Below are positions 22,653 through 31,878 of a stretch of 41,454 nt of DNA, piece after piece. The number at the start of each line of letters is the position of its first letter. Position 1 is the first letter of the stretch. The translations under genes were made by a program, and so were the position numbers. The notes beneath the pieces are model-generated. The model did not search any database. It worked only from the letters and a program-made list of their open reading frames with translations, and was not told the origin of the DNA. Source of the stretch: an uncultured Eubacteriales bacterium (GTDB lineage Bacteria; Bacillota; Clostridia; Lachnospirales; Lachnospiraceae); contig URND01000012.1 of assembly GCA_900549105.1 (NCBI GenBank), forward strand, positions 1 to 41,454, written 5' to 3'.

Positions 22653-24962
22653 TTATAGTAAGAAATATTTCAGTAGATTTTCCTCGGTTTTTGGGATTCT
22701 CAGCGGGCCGTGCTTTTTGAATCCCATTGGATTTTTTCCCTTTATAAGGTAAATTTTAGGTCTCTCTACCAAGAATAGAGCTTTCAACAGGCTTACTGAT
22801 GCACGCTGTTTGATAGTCTTGTGAAGATGGTATTTTACTATTGGAGCAGTCAGCTCTTGTATTTCCGAGGCTTTATATTTTCTGCCGATCTTGAATACCC
22901 TGAGTAAATCCCGTTTGAATGGGTGCTTATCATCCAGGGCCCAGAATACAGCGGCATTTTGGAGGTTTTTATAGGCTCTCTTATCGCTATGGCGAATTTC
23001 CCATAGATGGTCAATAAGGGTGTTTGCATCTACATATTTTTGAAGAGAATAGAATCTGTTCACAAATGCCGAGCACCCTTTACGGGATTGAAAGGTTTGT
23101 TTTTCTCCTGCTGTCAGGTGTCGAGATTTAGTGATCTCTCGTACCTCATCAATTATTTCAGCAAGTCGCCTGTCAACAGTTACTTGTAATTCTTCCTTGT
23201 TTACTTGTTCTATCTTTTTCTGTTGCTCGGACAGGGGGAATGTTCCATATCTATTCTCGAATGTTACCTTGTGCCCTTGCGCTTCCAAAGCCAGTTGCAA
23301 GTGAGCGATCGAATCATAGATGGTATTACTCAGCTTCTGACGTTCTACAAGGTAGTCAATATTCATATATGCAACCACATCCTTGCTGAAATAGTCTCTG
23401 CGAGTTAACTGGATAGGTCTCTCTCCAGAAATAGAAATCGCTCCTTTCTCCCGGATTGCAGTTTTAACTATCTCGAATAAGTCCAGTAAATCTTTATCTT
23501 GTTCTGCTAACTCGGAGGCTGATTTTTGTAGGTGAAGAAGAGCGTCAGCCTGTTTGAGCAGGGTGGCTTGGTAATCTCCATCTGCATTCTGTCGCCACTT
23601 TTCACGGGTGTTGTAAATGATGGTGTCGCTCAATATCCCATTCGAGAATCTGCATCTTCCATGTATCTGCGTCAATTTATCCGGGGAAAGCATCTAATAG
23701 TTCTGTCGGGCGTTGGAAACCGTAATAAGGTGATAGTAGTCCTCAATGTCCACTCCTGCAAAATAGCAGCTTGTGATGAAATTGATTCTTTTAGGCAGCT
23801 TGTTCCCTTCGGCCAATTCCGCATAATATGTCCCGGCTTCCTCTACAGATGAATCACTACACAGAATAGCACAATCCTTTAGGTGTTCATCGGGCAGCAG
23901 TTTGATGATATTCCTGCAATGCCGGATAGAATTGTAGGCAATCACTATCTTTTCAGTCGGAGGTAAAAATTGTATCTGCTGTGATGTCAGCGCATCCAGA
24001 TTATCCGTGTAATAGAGTTGTATCTTGCGTTTGGGTGCATCTTTCCATGATAAGTTGAACTTGCATTCCTGTTGCAACTGAGGATTGGAAAACTCCCTCA
24101 TAGTTGCGGTTACAAGGCATCTGTTCTTGGGTGGAAATTCAAAGTAATGGTCTATAAGAGATTCCAAACTGGGCCTGTAATTACTCTCCGACTGAATCAT
24201 GTCCACCTCGTCAATCATCAGAAAATAATCCTTATAGTGCTCTTTTCCGATGATCTGCAATAGTTTGTATAGACTGTCAGCCACTACAAGGAATTTCTTG
24301 TATACTACTTTATCGTCGGACAGATAACTTTGGATTTCTTTTATGCTCGTCGTATCTCTCTCGTCATTGATTTTTCCTCCGACATAAAGAAGTTTGGTCT
24401 TATTCCGCTGCCATTTGTTGTAGGCCAGAATCTTGGTCGGAAATACAATGATGGAATTTCTTTTTGAATCAATTTCCAATGAAGTTGCTCCAATGCCTGC
24501 TACCTGCTTATCCACTATACCGTGAGGCATCTTATCCATATAAAAAGATAGCTTCAATTGTACACTATTGCTTCCAACAGGAATGGGGACAGGTGTTCCC
24601 TGTTCAAGGGCATTCATTATTTCATCCACATTGCCTGGGAAGCCGATCTCCAGGGAAAGGTCCGATAGCTGATTTATCTCGTGATCCATAAGAGCCTCCT
24701 TGTCTTCAGCGGATGATATCCACCCATCCGCTGAATCATGCAGGTCTTTATAAGTATTAGGAACAGACTGCTTGGTCGTTACTGTCGGTGCAGAAAGTTG
24801 AGGTGTTGCCACTAAAATCGTCTTCTCCTCCTTTACTGGTGCGGCCTCATCAGGAAACTCCTGTAAAACAGAAAAATTCAAATTGGAAAGGTCTAAATTC
24901 CCATTTCCCATAATATCTGCAACCTCTGCTGCGATATCATCCAGATCTTCCAAATCAATCAT
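22653..24962 (-). pseudogene. SF2-type helicase interrupted by an in-frame TAG
   Basis: Two abutting frames (23694-24962, 422 aa, and 22653-23693, 346 aa) are in the same reading frame and separated only by TAG at 23694-23696. Helicase motifs run across them: DEVD (FLMIDEVDMIQ) and LVTATM in the first part, a motif-V-like FITSCYFAGVDIED just before the stop, and motif VI QIHGRCRF just after it. The stop splits the RecA2 domain, so neither half should be a working helicase. CAG to TAG (Gln) is the simplest origin. The expected Walker A is degenerate (AGIGATSLEID, no Lys), although this may be normal for the family. The full product would be 769 aa. Confidence 0.78.
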
Positions 24963-25005
24963 ATCTGCTCACTTAACATTTTAATACAAAACTTATCTAT
25001 CTGAG

Positions 25006-25013
25006 CAAATATA
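25006..25013 (-). promoter_or_regulatory. Putative -7 box (TATATTTG) for the helicase gene
   Basis: Fits TAnnTTTG and lies 44 bp upstream of ATG 24962, after the terminator of the upstream integrase. Confidence 0.4.
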
Positions 25014-25018
25014 GCAAA

Positions 25019-25050
25019 AGTTAAGGGGAATATTACCGTTCCCCTTAACT
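25019..25050 (-). terminator. Terminator of the second integrase
   Basis: AGTTAAGGGGAA / TTCCCCTTAACT, a perfect 12-bp stem directly after the stop codon, followed on the minus strand by TTTGC. Confidence 0.8.
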
Positions 25051-26121
25051 TTATACAAGATGTTGCATTGCCTCGTCAATCTGTTTATTTTCAAAACTAT
25101 CCAGATAAATTTGGGTGACTTTTTCAGAACTGTGTCCCAAAGAGCTGCTGATAATAGAGGTTGCAACCCCAGCTCTTCTGAGGACTGTCGCATAACTGTG
25201 CCTTGCTACATAAGTGGTCAGTTTATTTGGGATTTTCAACTCCTCGCCGATTTGTTTCAGGGCCTTGTTGGTTTTAGCAAGGGCTTTGTGAATCCGGTTG
25301 AATTTCTGCAACTCTGTTTTGTGACTGCTGTTAAGGATTGGAAATAGATATTCAGACGTTGGATTCTGGTATCGTTGTATTATCTCCAATGCTTTAGGCA
25401 TCAATTTGTAAGAGAGTAATTTCCCGGTTTTATGCCGCGTGTAATAGAGCCTCCCGCCTGCAATATTTTCCTGTTTCAGCCGTGCCATGTCACCGAAATT
25501 GATTCCGGCAGTATAGTAGCTGAAAAGAAAAATATCACGGGCCAATAGGATGTATTCTGTGTTAGTGCATTGTGGGGAGTAGTTTTCTATGAGGATAATG
25601 TGTTGTTTGGCAATAGCCCGTTTATGGGTGGAGGTCCACAATTTGCCTACCTTGAATTTGATGAATGGATTGGATTTAGGACAGAATCTACCCTCTTCAA
25701 CAGCCCTGTTATAAGTGGCTTTTAAGATACTGAATTTAGTAGCTATGCTATTATTTCGATTGCCCCTATTTCTTAGAAATAGTTCAAAATCATTTAGGAA
25801 TTGCGTATCTATCTCATCCAATCGAATAGGAGTGGATTTATATTGCCGAAGCAGAGATAAGGCCACTTTGTGTTTTGATGCAGAGTTATATTTCCCAAAG
25901 GCTTCCAATCGCTCAATAATTTGTTCCAAGCACTCATTCATCGTAGAAGCGATAATTTCTATCTTTTTCTCATCGAGCAGGGTATTCAATATGAATTCTT
26001 TATCCAAACTGTCCAAAAGAACATGAACAATCCATTTAGGAACTGAAACTCGTGTCTCCCCATCCTCCATCCATATTTTCCTAACCCGCCCCCATGGCCC
26101 TGTATACATTTCATCCTCCAT
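25051..26121 (-). CDS. Tyrosine recombinase, IntDOT-like family (downstream tandem copy)
   Basis: The 356-aa protein has a reduced N-terminus and lacks the clear arm-binding domain of its neighbour. A SAM-like core-binding domain follows (~60-170), then the catalytic domain. Visible catalytic positions are TAGINFGDMARL (Arg I site occupied by Asn), Lys in RHKTGKLL, YVARHSYATVL (Arg II present, preceding His replaced by Tyr), SLGHSSEKVTQ (His) and the nucleophile in QIYLDSF. Altered Arg I is known from IntDOT, so activity is not excluded. It starts 75 bp after the first integrase, and the last ~60 residues of the two are nearly identical. The pair probably arose by duplication. Confidence 0.88.
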   Translation of the reverse strand: MEDEMYTGPWGRVRKIWMEDGETRVSVPKWIVHVLLDSLDKEFILNTLLDEKKIEIIASTMNECLEQIIERLEAFGKYNSASKHKVALSLLRQYKSTPIRLDEIDTQFLNDFELFLRNRGNRNNSIATKFSILKATYNRAVEEGRFCPKSNPFIKFKVGKLWTSTHKRAIAKQHIILIENYSPQCTNTEYILLARDIFLFSYYTAGINFGDMARLKQENIAGGRLYYTRHKTGKLLSYKLMPKALEIIQRYQNPTSEYLFPILNSSHKTELQKFNRIHKALAKTNKALKQIGEELKIPNKLTTYVARHSYATVLRRAGVATSIISSSLGHSSEKVTQIYLDSFENKQIDEAMQHLV

Positions 26122-26166
26122 TTGATATAAAAAATTAAATGATCATCAGTAAATATAATAAAAGCC

Positions 26167-26191
26167 AAGGGGAAAACTTACTATTCCCCTT
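26167..26191 (-). terminator. Terminator of the first integrase
   Basis: AAGGGGAA / TTCCCCTT stem right after the stop codon. Its right arm and the following coding end closely match the terminator at 25019-25050. Confidence 0.65.
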
Positions 26192-26195
26192 AACT

Positions 26196-27398
26196 TTATA
26201 TAAGATGTTGCATCGCTTCATTCATCCGTTCATTTTCGAAACTGTCCAGATAAATTTGGGTCACTCGCTCAGAACTGTGCCCGAGAGATTCAGAAATAAT
26301 AGAGGTAGGAACACCAGCCCTTTTCAGCACCGTGGCATAGCTATGCCGAGCTACATAGGTTGTGAGTTTAATCGGTATTTTCAACTCCCTGCCTATCTCG
26401 GCCAAAGCCCGGTTTACCTTGGTAATGACCTTGTGATGCCTGTTTAATTTTTGTTGGATCGTTTTATGTTCCTTTGAATAGATAGGGAACAGGTAGATGT
26501 TCCCGGAAGCATAACTTTCAATAATCTCCATAGCCCGGCTGTGAATAGGCAGATTCAACAATTTCCCGGTTTTCTGCCGCCTGTAAACCAATCTGCCATC
26601 CACAATGTTCTGCCGAGTGAGATTAGCCATGTCTGCGAAATTAATACCGCCCATCAAATAGGAGAAACTGAAAAGGTCAATGGCAAACCGGGTATAAAAA
26701 TCCCGCCCCTCACATGGGAAATCCATAACGGCTTTCACCTCTGTCTTGGATATGGCACGTTTTGGAGTTTCTGCGTGCAATTTACCCACTTTGTAACTCT
26801 TGAATGGGTACTGCTCCATCTTGGCATATCCACGCTCTATGGCCTGATTAAAGACCATTCTCAGGGTTCTGAACCGGACACCTATGGTATTCTCAGCTCT
26901 ACCCTGCCTGCGGAGCCACAATTCATAGCGTTTCAGCCACAAATGGTCGATGTCAGAAAAATAGACACTCAGGTGCTTATTGAATTTGAGCAACGACCGA
27001 TAAACTTGCTCCACAGAGGTAGCATAACCTGTCCTGCGTTCATCCTGCAACTCCCGGATGATCTGTCCAAAGAGTTCTCCGACAGTCACGGCCTTCACAG
27101 GTTTGGAGATTTGTTCTTTAAGGGTTGTTGCGGTAAATTCCCTATTCTCGGATTTCAATTCCACAACCTTGCCTTTACACTCACATAATTTATTGGCAAT
27201 CAGTTTCTCCAAATATTCCCTGTCAGGGCAATCCAATGTGGGCTGATTTCTATCAAAATCCCAATACTGAGGTGCAACAGACACTCCAAGGCTGATATAC
27301 TTGGTCTTGCGGTCTTTTGTAATGCGTATTCTTAAAGGAAATTCATTGTTTTTGAGAGGCTTGTATTTGAAGCATACCACCTCGATAGTTGTGCTCAT
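26196..27398 (-). CDS. Tyrosine recombinase, IntDOT-like family (tRNA-proximal copy)
   Basis: The 400-aa integrase has an N-terminal arm-type DNA-binding domain (PLRIRITKDRKTKYISLGV...YWDF, ~20-50), a core-binding domain and a catalytic domain. The catalytic positions are LMGGINFADMANL (Asn at the Arg I site), Lys in RRQKTGKLL, YVARHSYATVL, SLGHSSERVTQ and QIYLDSF. Its start lies 93 bp from the 3' end of tRNA-Phe, the classical arrangement for integration into a tRNA gene. The element would then extend to lower coordinates. The second integrase follows 75 bp downstream. Confidence 0.9.
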   Translation of the reverse strand: MSTTIEVVCFKYKPLKNNEFPLRIRITKDRKTKYISLGVSVAPQYWDFDRNQPTLDCPDREYLEKLIANKLCECKGKVVELKSENREFTATTLKEQISKPVKAVTVGELFGQIIRELQDERRTGYATSVEQVYRSLLKFNKHLSVYFSDIDHLWLKRYELWLRRQGRAENTIGVRFRTLRMVFNQAIERGYAKMEQYPFKSYKVGKLHAETPKRAISKTEVKAVMDFPCEGRDFYTRFAIDLFSFSYLMGGINFADMANLTRQNIVDGRLVYRRQKTGKLLNLPIHSRAMEIIESYASGNIYLFPIYSKEHKTIQQKLNRHHKVITKVNRALAEIGRELKIPIKLTTYVARHSYATVLKRAGVPTSIISESLGHSSERVTQIYLDSFENERMNEAMQHLI

Positions 27399-27491
27399 GG
27401 GTAAAACACTGGGTAAAACAAACCCTGCTTTTCGCCCGTTTTACACCAAAAAGAAAGAGAGTCACATTTCTGCAACTCTCTGATTTTTAAG

Positions 27492-27564
27492 TGGTACCAC
27501 CAGGAATCGAACCGGGGACACAAGGATTTTCAGTCCTTTGCTCTACCAACTGAGCTATGGCACC
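27492..27564 (-). tRNA. tRNA-Phe (anticodon GAA)
   Basis: The 73-nt cloverleaf reads on the minus strand: acceptor GGTGCCA / TGGTACC, D-arm GCTC...GAGC, anticodon stem AAGGA / TCCTT with loop CTGAAAA (anticodon GAA), T-arm CCCGG TTCGATT CCTGG, discriminator A. CCA is not encoded. The 3' end faces the tandem integrases, so it is the probable chromosomal attachment site. Confidence 0.97.
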
Positions 27565-27786
27565 ATCCCGTCTGAATATAGATGCTATTCAGTGATTTAC
27601 GCATAGCCCGTTCGCCCCTTGTTTCTGTCTTTTCGTCGCGGTTTAACTGACGGTTTAACTCTTGATTTAATCGAGATTATTAGTAATTGAATGAATTAGT
27701 ATTATTGTAGTCAAAGGAAAACGCCGCATTTTTTCGGCCCTTTCTCCTTAACCTTTATAGATACGATGCAATTCAACTCCACCGAA

Positions 27787-28239
27787 TTATTTTGCAAATT
27801 GCATCAGATAGTTTTCGCAGAATCCAGCTAACGGGAATTTCACCATCTCGTCCCGTCCGTCGGGTGTGGTGTATTGGAATAGGATTGTATCGGCTTTCAC
27901 GTGGTAGTCGAACAAATTCACCTTTTCGCCCGTTCCCTCGATTTGTGCCTCGTTAGCCGTCATTGTGCCGATTATCCCGTCCATATCTTCGAGCTCGCAT
28001 TTTCATCCGAATATGTATTGTCGGTTCTTTGTAAGGATAATTTCGACGGGCTTTGTTATGTCTGCCATATTAGGGGCAAACAAGTAGATAAATGTTTCGG
28101 GAAATATTTCGTCTTTGGGTTTTCCTACAAGCAGGACTATTCCCTCTGTTTGGCTCCATTTAACCGCCTTTTGGATTATCTGTTTATCCTCTCATGCGTC
28201 GGTCTTTCATTCTGTTTTCGGTTGTTTGTATCTGTTCAT
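27787..28239 (-). pseudogene. Gene of unknown function with three in-frame TGA codons
   Basis: From ATG 28239 to the stop at 27787-27789 one frame of 151 codons is continuous apart from three TGA codons, at codons 11, 16 and 79. It reads MNRYKQPKTE*KTDA*EDKQ ... KNRQYIFG*KCELEDMDG. Composition on both sides of each stop is protein-like (VKWSQTEGIVLLVGKPKDE, ADTILFQYTTPDGRDEM). Each TGA could derive from CGA (Arg) by one C-to-T change. There are no frameshifts. Only the last 65 codons after an internal Met form a conventional frame. Either an early-stage pseudogene or recoding; no function recognised. TGG still encodes Trp in the same frame. Confidence 0.7.
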
Positions 28240-28308
28240 TTTAGCTAAAATTTAATCGTTATTTATCTTTATAAAGATAAGATTATTAGTGGAATAAACA
28301 AAATAAGA

Positions 28309-28367
28309 GAGTGACAAACTCTGCAAAAGGGTCTTATAGATTAACCTTTTCACAAAGTCTGTCACTC
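28309..28367 (-). terminator. Long hairpin after the 161-aa gene
   Basis: GAGTGACA / TGTCACTC with an inner AAAAGG / CCTTTT helix, 16 bp after the stop at 28383. Confidence 0.55.
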
Positions 28368-28382
28368 GATAGGTGGTGTATC

Positions 28383-28868
28383 TTATTTCTTTAGCAGACG
28401 CCTAATTTTATCTTGGTAGGCAATAATAAAATCTATTTTTTGCTGTGAGGTTAATTGTCCGAAATCAGAAGATAATCGGGCAAAGTAACTTTTAATATCT
28501 CTTGCAGGAACACCAAGTAATTTGATAATAGGGGATTTTCGCACTACCACTCTCCAGCAGGAATCATCCAATGGAATATCGTATTTATAAGCGATTTGTC
28601 GGGCTGTTTCAATCATGGATTGTGCTCCTATTCCCCGAATTTTCAAATCCTCTATGCGTTCGTACAATTCGTTAAAATCGGCCGATTGGGAAAGGCGATT
28701 GCAATTTGTTGATATAATGCGGCTCCACTCATCCCAAATTGCATTTGAAACATGTCGTAGATTATCCGTTTTGACCAACAATCCTAAATTTCCTCTGTTG
28801 TTGCAGTAAGAAATGTAATTTGCAATCAATTCTCGCCATTGGGCTTTATTTATCCTATTTTGCTTCAT
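28383..28868 (-). CDS. Hypothetical helical protein (161 aa)
   Basis: Mostly helical. The central IEDLKIRGIGAQSMIETARQIA resembles a helix-hairpin-helix-like turn, which would suggest nucleic-acid contact, but the match is by eye. The final segment (SQQKIDFIIAYQDKIRRLLKK) is basic. It starts 7 bp downstream of the lipoprotein gene, so the two are co-transcribed, and a long hairpin follows the stop. No family assigned. Confidence 0.6.
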   Translation of the reverse strand: MKQNRINKAQWRELIANYISYCNNRGNLGLLVKTDNLRHVSNAIWDEWSRIISTNCNRLSQSADFNELYERIEDLKIRGIGAQSMIETARQIAYKYDIPLDDSCWRVVVRKSPIIKLLGVPARDIKSYFARLSSDFGQLTSQQKIDFIIAYQDKIRRLLKK

Positions 28869-28875
28869 AGCAGTA

Positions 28876-30078
28876 TCATTTGTCTTCGGGCATATTATCT
28901 TCTAACGCCATAAAGCTACCTTGCACGTCCCAAGAATAATTGCTCCAAAGTTTCTGATATGCATCTACATATAATTTCGGGACATATATTTTAACAGTCC
29001 AAGCATTGACGTAGTCGCCTTTTTTAAAGGGGAATCCTCCTTGGGGCGGTGTTTTTGTCCCAAAATAGAATGCAGAAGCAATATCTTCTTTGAATGTATT
29101 GTATCCAAGCGTTTCAACTTGAGTACAATGTTGCATATAAATAATCCCATCACGGTCTAAAGCGCGATAAAAAGCTTCATCTCCGACCGTTTTCAATTTC
29201 GACCCTTTTTCAAAAAATATGTAATCAAGAGATGGGTAACTCGTGACGGAATATGTCAAATTCGCAAATGCACTTTCCCCAATAGTTTCAAGTGATGCAG
29301 GAAATTTTAGAGAATATAAGCCCGAACAATGATAAAACGCCTCTTTACCGATAGTTTGTAATTTGGATGAAAAATGAAAATCCGAATGAATTTCGCTCAT
29401 ATAAAATGCCTTGTCGCCTATGGCAACTACTTCGTCAAACATTTGTACGGTTCTCGTTTCTGCCATATAGAACATTTCATTGCCGATTACTTTCAAAGAA
29501 CGCGGTAATATAACATGGGAAATAAGGGAATTTGCAAAGGCTCTTTCAGGCAACTCTTCCAAATTTACGTCCGAAATATCCAAATAGTTCAATGTCAGCA
29601 CGGATTTGAGAAATTTGAAATCCGTTTCATCGGGCTTGCCGTTAATTTTCAATTCCGTCGTTTCCAATAGATTTTGTTCTGTTAAGATTTGTTGTAATGT
29701 TCCCGCTTCGGACACAATGACGGTCGGAACAAATCCCTGTGTTATTTGTATTTCTACCGATTGTTCTCCGCTTTTGAGCGTGAATGCAGTTGAGCGGTTA
29801 TCAGTTGTCGTATTGCTTGTTGCAGAAAAATCGACAGAAAAATATCGGTCTGTGCCGCTTCCGCTTTTCTGCGACGGTTCACACCAAGAAGCGCCACCCG
29901 AAAGTGTCCAATCTTGGGTGCTTTCAAAGGAAATGTATTGTGTGCCTCCCCGCCCGCTAAATTCCAGCGATGTTATATCGACGGAAAATATATCCTCTTC
30001 AGGAGGTGCAGGGTTTTCGTTCTTGGAGCATCCGCAAATCATCATTGCAGTAAGCACAAATAAAAATAATTTTTTCAT
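28876..30078 (-). CDS. Surface lipoprotein: BACON domain plus BspA-type leucine-rich repeats
   Basis: A lipoprotein signal peptide ends in MMICGC (lipidated Cys ~17). Residues ~30-115 form a BACON domain, with the typical LEFSGRGGTQYISFESTQDW, then WCEPSQKSG and VEIQITQG. The rest (~120-390) has BspA-like LRR_5 repeats with the hallmark IGNEMFY, IGDKAFYMSE, IGKEAFYHCSGL and IGESAFANL units. Such proteins are typically exported to the Bacteroidetes cell surface and bind host or polymeric ligands. The structured RNA's 3' half ends 74 bp upstream of the start. Confidence 0.9.
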   Translation of the reverse strand: MKKLFLFVLTAMMICGCSKNENPAPPEEDIFSVDITSLEFSGRGGTQYISFESTQDWTLSGGASWCEPSQKSGSGTDRYFSVDFSATSNTTTDNRSTAFTLKSGEQSVEIQITQGFVPTVIVSEAGTLQQILTEQNLLETTELKINGKPDETDFKFLKSVLTLNYLDISDVNLEELPERAFANSLISHVILPRSLKVIGNEMFYMAETRTVQMFDEVVAIGDKAFYMSEIHSDFHFSSKLQTIGKEAFYHCSGLYSLKFPASLETIGESAFANLTYSVTSYPSLDYIFFEKGSKLKTVGDEAFYRALDRDGIIYMQHCTQVETLGYNTFKEDIASAFYFGTKTPPQGGFPFKKGDYVNAWTVKIYVPKLYVDAYQKLWSNYSWDVQGSFMALEDNMPEDK

Positions 30079-30151
30079 AGTAAGATTTATTTAAGTTAAA
30101 CAAGTGTTTCAAATCTTACCGTATCAACTCCTGCTGCGGTGGGTTATATGC

Positions 30152-30319
30152 AAAAAGAAAGTGTGGAGTTGTTCACCTATTTCGTCAGAGGCTCTGGAAT
30201 GCCCGTAAACAAATAAGCAACACCCCACACTTGGGCAGATATATCGAAAGGATATAATCTACACAAGGTGAAGAGCGTTTGTAATGCTTATTCCTGTTTA
30301 CGTGAAATTTACCAGATTT
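30152..30319 (-). ncRNA. 3' half of a structured RNA split by element insertion
   Basis: Similar along its length to 17833-18000: the AAACGCTCTTCAC block (pairing partner of the 5' half), GATATATCTGCCCAAGTGTGGGGTG-type helix region, and a terminator with AAGTGTGG / CCACACTT arms followed by TTTCTTTTT. It lacks its promoter and 5' end, which are found at 41167-41260. The remaining sequence between 30079 and 30535 holds this RNA part, the left attachment site and the integrase promoter. Confidence 0.65.
30312..30319. repeat. Left attachment core (CCAGATTT)
   Basis: CCAGATTT occurs at 30312-30319 and 41159-41166 in direct orientation, exactly where similarity to the intact RNA copy breaks off at each side. 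With flanks the match is 13 of 15 bp. Confidence 0.65.
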
Positions 30320-30352
30320 ATATAGTATAGATTGAAGGAGAAAACAAAAACT

Positions 30353-30426
30353 AATCAAGTGAAAATAAACAATCTGTATAATAAGTAATTACGCTGTATC
30401 TACATCTTCTCTTGTTTTACTTGATT
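30353..30426. repeat. Candidate arm-type integrase sites, left end
   Basis: AATCAAGTGAAAA (30353-30365) and its near-inverse TTTTACTTGATT (30415-30426). Matching AATCAAGTGAAAA (41026-41038) and CAAGTAAAA (41141-41149) lie near the right end. Confidence 0.45.
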
Positions 30427-30494
30427 ATTGTTGTTTGGTTCTTTTTCGGTACATTTTTGTTTCTTATTTGTTCCTTAATTCGGATTATTCTTTC

Positions 30495-30531
30495 TACCTT
30501 TGTGGCAGGAATAACGAGTAAAGCAAGGAGG
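30495..30531 (+). promoter_or_regulatory. Integrase -7 box and strong Shine-Dalgarno
   Basis: TACCTTTG (30495-30502) fits the -7 consensus. AAGGAGG at 30525-30531, 4 nt before ATG 30536, is an unusually strong ribosome binding site for this group and fixes the start. Confidence 0.6.
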
Positions 30532-30535
30532 AACT

Positions 30536-31669
30536 ATGCCACGAGTAAAGAAGCCCGCAAAAGTCAAAGAACCTATCCGTCTTCGGATGAAAGAGTTGGC
30601 CAATGGAAACAAAAGTCTGTATTTGGATATCTATCGGGACGGCAAACGGACGTATGAGTATCTGAAGATGTATCTTATCCCCGAAACGGATAACAATGCC
30701 CGTGTGCGGAATCAAACGACTATGGCCGCAGCCAATGCCATCAAATCGAAACGAATCATTCAACTTACCAACGGCGAAGCGGGTATCGAAACCCGTGAAA
30801 AGGTTTTTCTTCTGGACTGGATGGAAACCTACAAAGAGAATCAGGCGAAGCGAGGAAAGAAAGATGGAAACCAAATCCAAGTTACTATCCGCATCTTGAA
30901 AAATTATGCCGGAGAACGGGTAACGATGGATCAAATCGACAAGGCGTTTTGTCAAGAGTATATCGACTATCTATTGACTGAATATCGACCGAAGGGCAAA
31001 CAAGTATCTAATTTTACGCTACACACCTATTACCGCATTCTGAACGGAGCTTTGAATGCAGCCGTGCGAGCGGAAATTATAAAAGTCAATCCTTTTACGA
31101 AGATCAACAATTCGGATAAAATCCGTCTGCCGGAGAGCAAGCGGTCGTATATGACCATTGAAGAGGTGCGGGCATTGATTGCTGCTCCGATGAAAAACGA
31201 AGCCGTAAAACAGGCTTATTTGTTCTCCTGCTTCTGCGGACTGCGGATAAGCGATATCATCAGTTTAAAGTGGAAAGATGTCTTTGTTGATAGGGGACAA
31301 TATCGTTTGGCTGTATCTATGCAAAAGACCAAAGAGCCGATTTATCTGCCGCTTTCCCCCGAAGCCTTGAAGTGGATGCCGGAACGTGGAGAGAAGACAT
31401 CGGAAGATCATGTATTCGATTTGCCGAGCCCAACGATGATAAACACGCTTCTCAAACCTTGGGCGAAAGCGGCTGGAATAGATAAGCGGTTTTCATTTCA
31501 CACGAGCCGCCACACGTTCGCGACAATGATGCTGACGCTCGGAGCAGACCTCTACACCACTTCGAAATTACTCGGCCATGCTGATGTGAAAATGACGCAA
31601 GTCTACGCCAAAATCATCAATCAGAAAAAGGACGATGCGGTCAATTTAGTAAACGGATTATTCGACTAA
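30536..31669 (+). CDS. Tyrosine recombinase of the 10.85-kb element
   Basis: The 377-aa integrase has a basic N-terminal arm-binding domain (PIRLRMKELANGNKSLYLDIY), a SAM-like core-binding domain (~110-200) and a catalytic domain. The catalytic residues are complete: Arg in CGLRISDI, Lys in AVSMQKTKE, HTSRHTFATMM, LLGHADVKMTQ and the nucleophile in QVYAKI. It reads inward from the left end of the element, ~216 bp from the core. It is more canonical than the tandem pair at 25-27 kb and is likely active. Confidence 0.94.
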   Translation: MPRVKKPAKVKEPIRLRMKELANGNKSLYLDIYRDGKRTYEYLKMYLIPETDNNARVRNQTTMAAANAIKSKRIIQLTNGEAGIETREKVFLLDWMETYKENQAKRGKKDGNQIQVTIRILKNYAGERVTMDQIDKAFCQEYIDYLLTEYRPKGKQVSNFTLHTYYRILNGALNAAVRAEIIKVNPFTKINNSDKIRLPESKRSYMTIEEVRALIAAPMKNEAVKQAYLFSCFCGLRISDIISLKWKDVFVDRGQYRLAVSMQKTKEPIYLPLSPEALKWMPERGEKTSEDHVFDLPSPTMINTLLKPWAKAAGIDKRFSFHTSRHTFATMMLTLGADLYTTSKLLGHADVKMTQVYAKIINQKKDDAVNLVNGLFD

Positions 31670-31747
31670 AGCAACTGCCGAATTTTCTGGTTTCCCGATG
31701 TTTTTTTTGCAGGTGTAGTTTATTCCCGCGCGGGTATATATAATTCT

Positions 31748-31796
31748 GTTTAGTTTAGTATTTCTCTATATATAGGGCAAGAAAACTAAAGTAAAC
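31748..31796. repeat. Imperfect palindrome, left copy of a pair bracketing the cargo
   Basis: GTTTAGTTTAGT and AACTAAAGTAAAC arms around TATATATA. A related 52-bp palindrome is at 40743-40794, just beyond the last cargo gene. Confidence 0.5.
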
Positions 31797-31878
31797 CGTT
31801 TCATGCAAACAACTGAAAAGAAATGCGGTTGAACTTTGATGACCGAAATCGTACTCTAAAACAGGATTCTTACACTCG

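Noticed and set aside
1..27491. Second copy of the tRNA-Phe 3' end as the far attachment site
   Set aside because: Looked for the ACCACCAGGAATCGAACC block elsewhere and did not see it. The element may extend beyond the window or use a shorter core.
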